DNA from: Ottelia alismoides
Lineage: Eukaryota; Streptophyta; Magnoliopsida; Alismatales; Hydrocharitaceae
Reading direction: 5' to 3'
DNA length: 64,000 bases
Assembly: GCA_037367405.1 (NCBI GenBank)
Contig: JAZKJV010009784.1
Coordinates: 806,001 to 870,000 of the forward strand
Shown here: one piece after another, positions 20,367 to 31,848 of the stretch
Layout of the letters: the number at the start of each line of letters is the position of its first letter
Numbering within the stretch: the first letter of the stretch is position 1
Notes under the pieces: generated by a model
What the model was told of the DNA's origin: nothing
The model's input: only the letters and a program-made list of their open reading frames with translations
Databases searched by the model: none
Made by a program: the position numbers and the translations under genes

Positions 20367-21969
20367 TTAAAAATCCGACGGGAACAGCGGCTCTGGTTGC
20401 GGCTGCGGTGGCTGCTCGATCTGCTCCTGCAATTCCTCAGACCAAACAGGCTGTTGAGCACCAGAAAAGTGCTGCTGCTGAATCTCCCCGGGCCAAACAT
20501 GCTGCTGCTGATCCAATCCCTGCGTGCCCATGATCATATTCGGCGGAGGCGCATAGAAGTACGGGAGGGCGTCGCCTCCTCCGCCGATACCCGCATTCGC
20601 AGCCGAGGAGGCTGCTTCATCCTTCACCTCCTCCCTCGGCACGATGTCTATCAAGAAGTCGAAAGTCTCGGTGCGGCTGATCGCCGCGGCGATGTCGTTC
20701 CTCTGCAGGGTCCTCCTCTTGCTCTCCTCGGTGTGAGCCCACGAGCGCAGCGTCATCTCTAGGATGAACATCTCGCAGGCCCGAGCGAAGAGCACGGGGG
20801 CTTCCGCTGCGATCATCCTCACGTCCTCGTCCGCCTTCATGATCTTCTTGACACGGGCAAGGGGCAGGCTGTGGTTCTTAAAGTCCCTGGTGTCAGCGAT
20901 CTCCTGCTGCTGCCCGCACCAGAACATCTCGAGGACGGAGGCCAGGTTCTGCGTGCTCGGCTGCATTTGCTGCTGCGGTGCCGACTGGAGGTAGGGGGGC
21001 TGGTGCTGTGCATCCAAACGATCGGCAGATACGAACATAGACATCGTCATTTGCTTATTTATCTTAAACTTTCCAACCAATATAATTAATGATGCTAATA
21101 AAAATTATCTAGATAGATATATCAATAGCACGCCGGATGCGGATGTATTTTACATTCGGTTCGCATCCTTTACCTAGATGAGGCATCTGCAGCACATCAT
21201 GAGGACGTGATCTTAATCGGGATGTAACTTTTACCTGGTGGTTGACGGAGAACGGTGGTGGGAGTTGAGATCGATTGGGCGGAGGCATCTGCATCACATT
21301 GCCGTCCATCATCTGAATTTGCTGATACTGGTGGACGTTATGAGGCATCTGAATTTGATCCGCGTATCCCTGCAGTTCCCGCCGTGTCTCGTCCATAAAT
21401 TCCTCCTGCACGATAAGCATATACATGAAAATATACTCCGTCAATCCCTGCAGTTCATTAAAGATACAGAGATCAGAAGAGAATGATCCAAAGATCTCCG
21501 TATTCGTTAGAGATAATTAAATAATATCAGACCTTTCAGTTTCCATTCAGATTTCCTTCTTAATATGCATTTTACATGAAAAAGGACCATCACGGAATCA
21601 GCAAAATATTCTGAATAGTCGTAAGATCCCCCATAATGAATGTATACTTGATCTGGCCCTCCCCATCTTTCCAGATCCATATCTTGGTAAGGCTTTTGAT
21701 GACTGGCGTTTTTTTTGTAAAAGTTTACAGAAAAACAATCATTTTACCGCAGATCAAAATACTTCATTAGGCAGAAAAAAAAAGAGTGAATGAGGAATTA
21801 AGACGACATAAAAATTCATATTATCGCAACATATCGATCTAGATGATACCTTTGAAGAAGGGGAAGGATCGATCTTCGAGTGCTGGAAGGGGATGACAGA
21901 GCCTCCACTTTGTTGAATCTGAGAGCTCTCAGGAAGTGTTGTGAGGAAGAGCGAAGGGGGCGTGCCCAT
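20367..21969 (-). CDS. NF-YC: NF-YC (nuclear factor Y subunit C, HAP5-like) transcription factor
   Basis: NF-YC pairs with NF-YB through a histone fold; with NF-YA the trimer binds CCAAT boxes, and in plants it also joins CONSTANS-type regulators. The last exon (20367-21005, 213 codons with stop) holds the diagnostic core: [56 protein letters not shown] and [12 protein letters not shown], with every usual landmark present. The tail is Gln/Pro-rich. I infer two upstream exons: 21235-21405 (donor caccag|gtaaaa, 57 codons) and 21850-21969 (donor caaag|gtatca, 40 codons from the ATG at 21969). All junctions are phase 0, predicting about 309 aa. The N-terminal exons are less certain, since many NF-YC coding regions are intronless; an alternative start inside exon 2 (MDETRRE) or an in-frame upstream Met at 21080 is possible. 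A TATA-like motif lies near 22018-22028. The GC-rich, intact frame stands out from the decayed surroundings, so this is probably a live gene. Confidence 0.88.
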
Positions 21970-22190
21970 ATATAGCATGAAGGTATGCTTGCACGTACTT
22001 TTTCGCATATGTGTATATCTATATAGACAAATAATTCTCAAAACCAAACGGTTACCCTAAATCTGGCAGTGTTGCCAGGTAAAATCATAAACTCCAATTT
22101 TCGTGGGAAAAGTTTCCATTCATAAACATCTCCATTACCATCAGTTGTTTTGTTGCAACTTGAATCATTTATATGTTTGTCATACAAGAT
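21970..22190 (-). promoter_or_regulatory. NF-YC upstream region
   Basis: Presumed promoter and 5' UTR. Read on the minus strand, gtctatatagatata (about 22014-22028) is TATA-like and lies roughly 50 bases before the proposed ATG. No other element can be assigned. A hAT-like element begins 230 bases upstream of the ATG. Confidence 0.35.
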
Positions 22191-22198
22191 GTTGAATC

Positions 22199-22777
22199 CA
22201 ATGTTTTTGAAACTGAACCTGAAACATAATCAGAAACCTTATCGAGAAGGCCAGATCGGGTTGACCCACCGAATTATCAAATCGGTTCAACTAGGGATGA
22301 TGCCATGACAATTCAAACTCAGATTAAACCAAATCGGTGCTAAAAAGTTGTTGAACTGGGTAATTTAACCAGAACGAATCTATTAAATGTACAATCAAAT
22401 ATCCATGAAATATCTTATAGTATATACACAATATATTTCGAATATGCAACATAAATGTTATGTATATGGATATAAATAATATTCAAGCAAAATATTCTAT
22501 AGGTTTACAATAGTTTCATTATTTTTAAATTCCTACAGTACAAGAACTTGTGGTGGAGTATTAGTTTGTTAGAAGTTTAATTGAAATAAAATAGCAAACA
22601 TGCGATTCAATTTCTGTTGAACCATGCAAAATCTAGTTTGAAAAAAATATATAAATCGGTGATTGGACCAACAACTAGAGTTCCGAATCCAAATCGGTAC
22701 AAATTGGATCGATCTATATCTGGTCCACCAATCGAACCCATCGAATTGGCCGGTCCAGTCTAGTTGTCAATACAGTG
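22199..22777. mobile_element. hAT-like non-autonomous element upstream of NF-YC
   Basis: The left end CAATGTTTTTGAAACTGAAC and the right end read inward (CACTGTATTGACAAC) form a degenerate inverted repeat of the CA(G/C)TGTTTT type common in plant hAT MITEs. Flanks gttgaatc (22191-22198) and cttgaatt (22778-22785) agree at 6 of 8 bases, a decayed 8-bp duplication. Subterminal motifs such as aaatcggt and ggaccgg recur in both halves. No coding capacity. Confidence 0.5.
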
Positions 22778-23220
22778 CTTGAATTAGTTATTTCTTAGAT
22801 GCATGTGTTTATAAGCAGGGTGTTTTATTTATAACAAGAGTTTCAAAATGGTAAATATATACTTTGTCTATTGATTTGATATCATGATTTTGAGAGCGCG
22901 CGCACACACACATTTGTGTATATATGTGTGTATATACATATGTATGTATGTGTGTATAAAGGAGTGATCGGAGTGGACGAGAGATCGAGAGCCAACAATG
23001 TGGACCACTGGATTGGAAATAATATCAATGGCTTGGATTTAAAAAAATCCAACACATTCCCCAACTTTTCTCAGCTGTGCCAAAAAAAAAACATTCATCT
23101 CTTATGTTTTCTCTTTCCTCTCCTCTCTTACCTCTTACCAAAGAAACCATGGATCTTCTCGAAAAACCCTCCCAAAGGGCGTCCCCTCCAAAGCTTCCAT
23201 CACAACGCTCCTCCATCATC
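22778..23220. other. Intergenic with tg/ta-rich microsatellite
   Basis: 22900-22960 is a degenerate gtgtatata/tgtatgtg microsatellite. The rest holds no recognised feature. Confidence 0.5.
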
Positions 23221-23640
23221 GATGCTCACATCTGCCGCTATCATTTCTATGTGCTCGTCAGCAACTATAGTATGCTTATCGGAGGTTGGTCCCTTGTTCT
23301 CGTTGCTGCCCTCAACAACCCTTGTTGATTTCATGTGCTCGTCGACAACTCCGATGTGCTTAACGGAGTCTGGTCCTGAGTTCTCATTGCTGCCCACATC
23401 AGCCCCTATCGGTTCCATTTACTCATTGACTACTCCGACATGCTCATCAGAGGCTGGTCCCATGTTCTCATTGTCGTCCACATCAACCCCTAGAGGTTTG
23501 TCTCTTTGCTCCTTGCGGACTCCGGCATGCTTATTGGAGGCCGATCCCATGTTCTCATTAACAACTCCGGCAGCATGCTTATTGGAGAGAGGACTCATAT
23601 TCACATCGTCAATTCTGACATGCTTATCGGAGGGTTTTCC
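23221..23640. repeat. Degenerate tandem repeat, 84-87-bp unit, about 5 copies
   Basis: Successive units restart at about 23264, 23348, 23432 and 23519, with a partial one near 23590. Each contains a ctccga(c/t)(a/g)tgctt block, then g(a/g)(t/g)(g/c)ctggtcc, then ttctcattg. The period is a multiple of three, so frames stay open. On the plus strand a 298-codon frame covers 22916-23812. On the minus strand a hydrophilic repeat reads NENMGPASDEHVGVVNE, then a stop (about 23419-23421), then more repeats with DEHMKSTRVVEG. I do not recognise either protein. Confidence 0.7.
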
Positions 23641-24293
23641 CGTTCATTGCATACTCCCAAATATTGTTTCCATTTGTAATCCTATCGTGGTTTCACTAAT
23701 ATTGTCTCGTTTTGATCAAAAGGCTAGAATACATTTGCACGATATGCAACTCATCTCATGGGTACATCGATTTTTTTGTAATTCGGGTATACACATTTAT
23801 ATAAAAATATAACTTTATTTGATAATAGTCCCCTAAAAATAATATGAATATCCACAACTTTAAAGGGATTATGAGATTAAATAATACGAATGGTTAGACT
23901 TAGAGGAACTCCCTGATTCCATCTTTTATATACATTTGTTTCCCAATTCCATCCATTACATACATGAAATGGAAATATAAAAAATTATCTTATTAATTCA
24001 TTATAATGGAAGGTTTACTGGTTGTTTTATTGATTATATCTTCATGAGAAGAAAAGGAATTGATTTTAAATAATGTTTCTACTTTTAGACATATTTCTTT
24101 ATGATACACTTTATACCCAAATTCAACCTCCACATGTCGATCTGATAAGCGCGCTCCACCTCACGGCTCTTGAGGAAGCCATCAGATGTAGTACTCGCAA
24201 AGCGTAGCGTGTCTTAAAAAAGGAAAATAGAGAGAGAAGGAGAGGAGAAACTATAGATGAATGTAAGAACTAATATCTCTCTCTCTTTTCACT
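23641..24293. other. Intergenic, nothing recognised
   Basis: AT-rich sequence with a short GC-richer patch at 24125-24215. No coding frame, repeat end or RNA gene could be supported. Confidence 0.5.
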
Positions 24294-24521
24294 TGATATT
24301 TACCAGGCAAGTATTCCTGAGTTGAACACAAAGAGCTAGAAAGAATACTTAGAATCAAAGATATGTATTTGTTGGTAAAAAAAACCAATGACTTGATATT
24401 CATAGAACCTATGAGCTCTCTTATATGGGAGAAAAATACTTGGGTAAATTACAAGTTAGATAAATGAAAAAAATGAAAATACATAAATAACACCTAAAGG
24501 ATAATAATAATAATCTCAACA
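24294..24521 (-). repeat. copia 3' LTR (about 228 bp)
   Basis: Read on the minus strand it starts TGTTGAGATTATT directly after the polypurine tract (cttgagggggag, 24522-24533) and probably ends ..GGTAAATATCA. A TATA-like motif (catataagag) is at about 24418-24427. The U3/R part recurs as a fragment at 53457-53595. Confidence 0.75.
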
Positions 24522-24533
24522 CTCCCCCTCAAG

Positions 24534-27500
24534 CTGGAGCATATATGTCTATCATGCTCAGCTTGAAACAACATCTTTGGAAAGGCCCTCCAGTAAGTGC
24601 TTTGGTGAACATATTTGCTGTCTGATCATCAGTGGAAACATGAGAGGTAGATATGAGACCCTTCAGAATCATGTCTCTTGTATAGTGACAGTCTACTTCT
24701 ATATGCTTTGTATGCTCATGGAATGTAGGATTATTTACAATAAATAATGCTGCTTGTTTATCACATAGAACCTACGTAGGAAGAGGTACATCAATAGCAA
24801 AATCAGTCAGAGCTGACCTGACCCACATCATTTTTGTACATCCTGAGCCATAGCCCTTTATTGAGACTCTGCACTAGATCTGGCAACTACAATCCGCTTC
24901 TTACTTTTCTATGACACGAGGGATTCGACAACAAATATAACAAACCCAGAAGTGGGCTTCTGTCTCTAGGGCATCCTGCATAATCTACGTCTACACATGA
25001 TGTGATGTCAAGAGACATGCCTTTGCTGAATAAGAGATCGGAACTTGGTGAGGACTTCAGATATCTTAAAATCATATAAACAACATCCATATGCACCTTC
25101 CTGGGTTGCTTCATGAACTGGCTTACCTTGCTAACAGCAAAGCATATATCTGGCTTGGTGATGGTAGCATATAGGAGCTTCCCTACTAGTTCCCTATATC
25201 TCCTCTTATCTATCTCCTCAGTATCATCATCATATAATCTCATACATAGATCCATAGGAGTAGTGCCCGCTACAACCTGTTACAGCTGTCTCTAATAGAA
25301 GATTAGTAACAAATTTCTTTGGGTCATCACAAGACCATGCTGGTTCCTGGCGAATTATAATCCAAGGAAGTATATGAGATTGCCAAGATCCTTGGTCATA
25401 AACTGCTGACCTAGGAACTCCTTGGCTGTCTGAATGCCCTACTTATCATCACCAGTGACAATAATATCATCAACATAAAGAAGAATAGAAAAATTACCTC
25501 TCCGTGTCTTCTGAACAAAAAGTGAGTGATCTGTAGTGGATCGAACAAATCCCCGATGCTCTATCAAATCTAAGAGCTTCTAGCACCAAGATCTAAGATG
25601 CTGCCTTAGGCCATAAATCGCCTCGTGGAGCCTACATACCTTCTGAGACTGCCCTCAACGACAAATCTTGGTGGCTATTGCATATAAACGTACTCATGTA
25701 AATCTTCATATAGAAATGCATTCTTCTCATTTCATGTAAAACAACAACTGGTAGGAGAATGCATAATGTTAAGTGTCTCGCCAATGGAGAAAAGGTGTCT
25801 TGATAGTCCACCCCATAAGTATGAGTGAAACCATATGCTACAAACCTTGCCTTGTAGCGATCCACACTATCATATGCTCGCTGCTTCACCGTAAGTATCC
25901 ATTTGCACCCCATAATAGATGCACTTGGAGGGGCAGAAACAACACTCCTTGTACCATGAGACTATAAACTGACCATCTCTTCTTTCATGGAAAGTCACCA
26001 ACTTCTATCCTATATGGCCTCCTGATATGTTCATGGTATAGTAATGGCTGAGAGGATCATAACAAAATTCCTATATTCTGCCGAAAGATGGCCCATGGAA
26101 GGATCCATAGCTAGAGGGTACTTGACACAGTTACGACGGGGCTTCCTCAAGGTAATAGGTACATCAAGGTCATCCACCTCTCTATTCTCTGCTATCAGAT
26201 TCTCCTATGTAGTATCCTGTGGATCAAGCATATCACTAGTCCATTAATAGAAATAATGTGTTCATTACATATTTGGGGCATGCTGGATGACTAGGAAGAC
26301 ACAAGAGCAGAGGGGCGAGTATTAGATATAAGAAAATAAAAATGAGGTAGGAACTGAGTCATGGTTGATGGAGGTGGATGAGGAGGTGGTGAAGGAGGTG
26401 GAGTTGACTGAGACTCATAAGGACTTGTTGCTGGAGATATCATTGGTGGAGGAATGAAGATATCTTCACTAGAGTCAGCATTAGACAACCTATCACCTAT
26501 AGGGGGAGAATACATAATAGACTCAAAAAGTTTGACACTTGCACTCACATAATATTTTCTTTCAACGGGATGAAAACACCGATACCCTTTTTGGGTACGA
26601 GAATAGCCAAGGAACACACATTTGACATCTCTAGGAGAGAGCTGGTCACGACATGGAGTACAATTGTGCATAAACACTACAAATCCAAAGACTTTGGTGG
26701 TAAGAAAGAATAAGTCCTCGAGAAACACAATCAAGAAAGGAACTTTTTCTCCAATCATAGTGGACGACATGTGATTCACCAAGTAACATGCTGTAAGATC
26801 CGCATCACACCAGAAAGAATGAGGAGCTTGACTCTGAATCAAAAGAGCCATTGTGACATCCAAAAGATGATGGTGTTTGCATTCAACAATACCGTTCTAT
26901 TGTGACATGTAAGTACACGAAGTCTGATGAACAACACCAATAGTTCTGAGGAAGTATGATAACTGTAAAGTAGAAAACTCCAAGGCATTGTTAGTTCGGA
27001 TAAGTTTCACATTAGGAAAAAAATTTTCAATCTCAATAAGGAAAGATTTGATAATAGGACTAGCTTCTGACTTATTCTTTATCAGAAATACCAAGATAAT
27101 ATAGAATAATCATCTACATCGACCATATAAAACCGATGTCCCTAATGATCAGGAACGCGACTAGGGCCCCAGATATCAAAGTGAACCAACTCAAACAACA
27201 GACTACTGTGACGACTCTGACAACTTGGAAAAGAGGAACGATGGTGCTTCCCAAGCTAACATGCCTCACACTCTAGACTAGTACGAGTAGAGATCTATGG
27301 GAGGACATGACACAACTTCTGCAGAGGAAGGTGTCCAAAGCGAAGATGCCATAGAAATGGGGAGACAAGTCCAGAAGGAATAATAGAAGCAGAAATGGGG
27401 GGACATGTCCAGAAGGAATAGTAGAAGCCCTTGTACAAGGAGGCTGGACAAGTCTATAAAGTCCCTTATGCTCACAGCCACATCCAATTAACCTGCATGT

Positions 27501-28788
27501 GAGTATGTCCTGAAACATAAGAGAAGAAGGATCAAATATGACACGACAATGTAAATATTTTGTAATTTGGCTAATAGACAAAAGATTCATATGAGATGTT
27601 GGAGCATGTAAGACATTTTGCAGGTCCAGCGAGGGAGCTACAACAATATCCCCCTGTCCAACAATCGGTAGATGAACCCCATTAGCAATAACCACTGTTC
27701 TATCCGGAGGGATAGACCTATAAGAAGTCGTCAGTACTCGATCTCCACACATTTGATGAGACGCTCAAGAGTCTCCAGTCAGACAAATCTGAACTGTTTC
27801 TACTAGTAAGGGCATAAGCAATACCTGACGAGCTTGAAGAGGATCTAACAGTATGTGCGACATCTGAAGAATCTGTAGGTGAAGTAGTTGGAGTAGTTAT
27901 CATCTCTCACATATTGAAAACAATGTCATCAAAGCGTGCATCATGAGCCGGTGCATGTGTAGACGGAGGCTCGGTCTGCTCAGCAACTTGGGCGGAGGCT
28001 AGATACCCATGCTTCTTATAACATGTTTCCTCAGAATGACCAGGATGGTGGCAATGTTAACATGAGCCTCACTGACGACCTGCTCCTCGACCACATGGTC
28101 CTCGACCACATAACTGTGAATTATTCCCTATGCCATGAGAGGCTGCCATAGCAGAAGGAGTCTAAGACACAATAGTAGATGATGTAGTAATTCTGCTCAG
28201 CCTCTTGTAAACCTCCTCCATTGGAGGTATCATCTCTTTTGTAAGAAGTTGAGTATGTGCTGTCTGAGTCTAGAGATGACAAAAAATACTCCTGTCATAC
28301 TTGAATTGCGATACGACTACTATTGCTCAGTGCTCGTAATGATGGGCATGAAGCTATGCAGATGCTCAAACATGCCTCTAAGATGCGAGAAATGAGCATT
28401 AAGAGGTCGACCATTCTTCTTGGTCGAAAAAATGATCAAACTACAACTGTAAAATTTTGCTCTCATTTTTTGCTTGTCCATACGTGGCTACTAAGATATC
28501 CCACATAGCCTTTGCTGTGGGTTGGTTGACAATATCATTGGCAATCTTTGTGGTGAGCGTCCCGGAGAGACAAATGTGAGCATATGTATCATCTTTCTTT
28601 CAAGAAGCATTAGCTCCAGTCTTGTCCTCCGGCTCTGGATCTGTCAGAATGTGCTCCTTGTTATGGCACTACATAAGGGTGCGAAACTACATGGACCGCA
28701 ATTCGTAGTTGGTCCCATCCATCTTCATGATGGGAGCCAGGCCCTTGAAGGCACCCGACGAAAAGACATCACCCTTTTTATCTGTCAT
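24534..28788 (-). pseudogene. copia Gag-Pol polyprotein, decayed
   Basis: Gag starts at 28788 (MTDKKGDVFSSGAFKGL, with APIMKMDGTNYELRSM following) and carries stops within its first 80 codons. A CCHC zinc knuckle is recognisable near 28010-28070 (C-x2-C-x4-H-x4-C), with a stop replacing one residue between the first two Cys. The gag/pre-integrase and protease region spans 27752-27273 (VLTTSYRSIPPDRTVV, NVLHAPTSHMNLLSISQI). Integrase core pieces occur at 27094-26897 (NFFPNVKLIRTNNALEFS) and 26863-26291. RT is at about 25913-25440 (WILTVKQ, RYKARFVAYGFTHTYGV, and the catalytic YVDD near 25467-25478). RNase H is at 25255-24887 (CVDVDYAGCPRD). Multiple stops and frameshifts; not functional. Confidence 0.85.
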
Positions 28789-28790
28789 GG

Positions 28791-29095
28791 TAGAAAGAAT
28801 GTCGAAATCTGGAACAAAACTGAGGAGTAGACTTTTATAAATGAGTCTACACAATCAAATATAGAGGATTGGTTATATCTATAGACTTTACAATCATCCT
28901 GATCTCTTGTTGTTTTAGGCTAAGTGCAGCGGTGTGCGTTGATGCACGCAGATGTATGGATGATGCTCGCAAGGGCACGTAGATACACGCGAAATGTACA
29001 AAGATTCATGCAGGATGCATGCAATATGCATGTTCGATGCATGCAAGATGAACACACGATACATGCAAGTGCTCTTGCACAACCGTGCACAGGAC
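28791..29095. other. Junction region with GC-rich segment
   Basis: 28791-28915 has no assigned origin. 28920-29095 is unusually rich in tgcatg/gcacg motifs and shares a patch (cgcagatgtatggatgatgc then tcgcaagggcacg) with 41330-41360, the segment beside the second large copia element. Confidence 0.4.
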
Positions 29096-29576
29096 ATGTA
29101 AAGGATATGGTTAGATCCTCAAGCGCATCACAGAAGCGTGAGCGTCGTATCGAATATGACAAAGAACAACTAGTCACACTAGTTGTCTATGCAGTGGAAA
29201 TTAAAAAAAATTTCTTGCGACGAAACCACATGATCCAAGAACACTTCTCGGATCGTTTCGTCTAAACCACAAACAAGTAACAGGATTACCTCTTGAAGCG
29301 TGGTTGCGATCGAGTCTCTAAACGAAGAGACCTCCTGTCTCAAGTCCGATCCAACGGAGGAGACGCTTGCGAGCGCGGGGATGAACCGCGCAATCCATGT
29401 TGATGATCCAAGCGGTGGATTTTCTGATCTCGATACACGAGGTCCGACATCTTCTTCACGAGCGAGGCACACCGAAGTAGACGGAGTTCCACGAGCAAAC
29501 CATCGGGCAGCATAACGACGATGCTGCAGCGATGGAGAACCTCTCTAGGGCGTCCATGGTGGACGACCATGAGAGG

Positions 29577-29610
<34 letters not shown>

Positions 29611-31700
29611 TGTGCTTCTCAAGCATTGTGTAAAAAAAGAGCAATGGGGTGCCTCTCCTTTTATAACATTATGGGATCCATGGATCTCAATCCATGAGAC
29701 AACACAAATCCAATGGTCCTCATTGATTGTGTTTCTTCTAATGGCTAAGATTTGTGTTGGTAAAAACCACCAACAGTTAATTTAATTTAGATTAAATCTA
29801 TATTGATAAATAGATATAAATCAAGCCCAAATTAAATCAATCAAGCATGATATTATGGAATGAATATTGCCTCCTTCCATAATATTGGATTTGGTGTCAA
29901 TCTCATGCCATCTCATGAGATCTCATGAGATCACATTATTCCATGGAAATCTTCAAGATTTACAACAACACTTGTTGTAAATTATTCAACAAAAATAATT
30001 CATAATTATTTTGTGAATATTGCAATCTTACCATTGGAAAATTGTGAATCACATTCACAACCCAAAATAAAATGTGAATTACATTTTCAATTAATTGTCT
30101 AATGTGAATCCAATTCACATCAACATTTAATTAACAAATGTAAATTACAAATAGCTCTCTCTTATATATACATTATAACTCACATTTATAATATATATGA
30201 CTAATATGGATATTGCAATCCACATTATTCATATCCATGATAATTAAATCACATTTAATCATCTTGGATCTCTATTATCTTGTTCTCAAATAATATGAAT
30301 CACATTCATATTATTCACATCTTTAATAATTAAATTGCATTCAATTATCTCAGATAACTCTCTTTATAACATGAATCGAATTCATATTAATCATGATAAT
30401 TAAATCACATTTAGTTATCCATTTTATCAATGCTCGGATACTCATATCAACAATGAAATTATCCTGAACCCTTTCAAGGATAATGCGCTTTCTCCACGAA
30501 TACTCGGAGATAAGGACAGGGCGATTGTATTGTTCCACGTATAGTGACTTGGATATTGAGATCATATCTCAAATCCAAATCGCGGGCCTCCCATAGATGC
30601 TTGATTTAATCAAGACCGCAAATCTAATCTTCTCATTGCATCTGAATTACATTCAGATCAATGTCCAACTTTTGGACCAAGATCAGATTACTTCTCTACT
30701 GAGAGGAGTCACTGAAATCCATACCCGTTTCATCACTCCCTAGGAATGGAAGCATCATGGTTATACAATCGTTTATGATCACATGACCCTCAGGTATTCC
30801 CAATACCTGTACATCCTGCACACTGGAAGACTCAGACTAAACCTAAAGTTTTGGATCAACTTTATACTGTCTACTTCATGGTTTTATCAGTAAGTTTCTC
30901 ATTCGATCATTGGGAGTTGATATTGATCATATAATTTCCAAAAGAATATAGCATACCTAGGTCTTGATCATATACTTTCCAAAAGTATATATCAAACCTA
31001 CAAATTCAGTCAAGCTTCCAAAGCGAGACGACCGTGCGCACAGAATTTGATTCTTTCCAATATCTCATGGGTGAGCTCATGTCTTCCGATTTAGTAACTG
31101 AACCTGTTTGATCCCTTTGAGAGATCGTATTACTCATATGCCCTTATATGCACACCAACGTGCCGGTGTATAGATCTTGGTTAGGTCATCAACCTATTGA
31201 TCTGCCAAATGTACATACTCAAACATATAGTAACACATCTGTCTCTGGTCAGATGATGCATGCCTGTATCATGACAGCATACGATATAGGACTTTGGTTA
31301 TCTTGATCTCATTAAGTCAACTCTTTGACCTAACTAATCTGACACCACCGAATCTCTATTCCTATGCAGAGGACATGCATCAAGAGGTCGGTCAGATATC
31401 AGCCTTTAAAGATAAGGATTGCCATCTCCTACTCAGACTGGTGATCATCTCTTAACAATCATTTAACGGTGCTTGATGAGTCCTCAATCTAACCCTTTAG
31501 ATATTCATCCAAGCACCAGCCTCTATGATTCAATAGTTGAATCAACAACTGTATGATTATTAAGATGGCCATGGTACATAACCCTAATTGTACTAAGGGA
31601 CCTATTATGCAAATTATTCATTCTTCATTTCACATCAGGGAATGATATTCGCAATAACATTTATTGCATAATGGCTCGCCGTGGGCTCGCATGTCTAACA
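29096..31700 (-). repeat. Element A 3' LTR (about 2.6 kb)
   Basis: Starts (minus strand) TGTTAGACATGCGAGCCC at 31700 and ends ..GGATATCC-type sequence near 29096. A promoter-like TATA box (tataaaagg on the minus strand, 29657-29665) lies about 560 bases from the far end, so U3 would be about 2 kb. Just downstream is a ga/ct microsatellite (29571-29608). It contains many att/cat-rich short repeats such as aattaaatcacatttaatta. Confidence 0.85.
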
Positions 31701-31848
31701 ATCTCTCACTAGCCCAAAGAGCCATTAATAGGCTAATCATTTAAACCCACACTCATGTGACAATCATAGGCTATTTAGAAAATAGCTAGGTAAGATGATC
31801 AGTCACTCCGTTCCCACGAGACTATGCCAAAGTCCTTTTACGACACTT

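Larger units (their letters stand above)
24294..28790 (-). mobile_element. Ty1/copia retrotransposon lacking its 5' LTR
   Basis: On the minus strand the order is gag (28788 downward), zinc knuckle, protease, integrase, RT, RNase H, polypurine tract and 3' LTR (24294-24521). No LTR or primer-binding site is found upstream of gag; from about 28790 the sequence changes character, so the 5' end has been lost. It is the same broad lineage as the element at 1-2549 (similar RT and end of RNase H), but a diverged subfamily. Confidence 0.88.

Noticed and set aside
20349..20762. Plus-strand frame of 137 codons overlapping NF-YC
   Set aside because: It is antisense to the conserved histone-fold exon, whose minus-strand reading fully explains the sequence.
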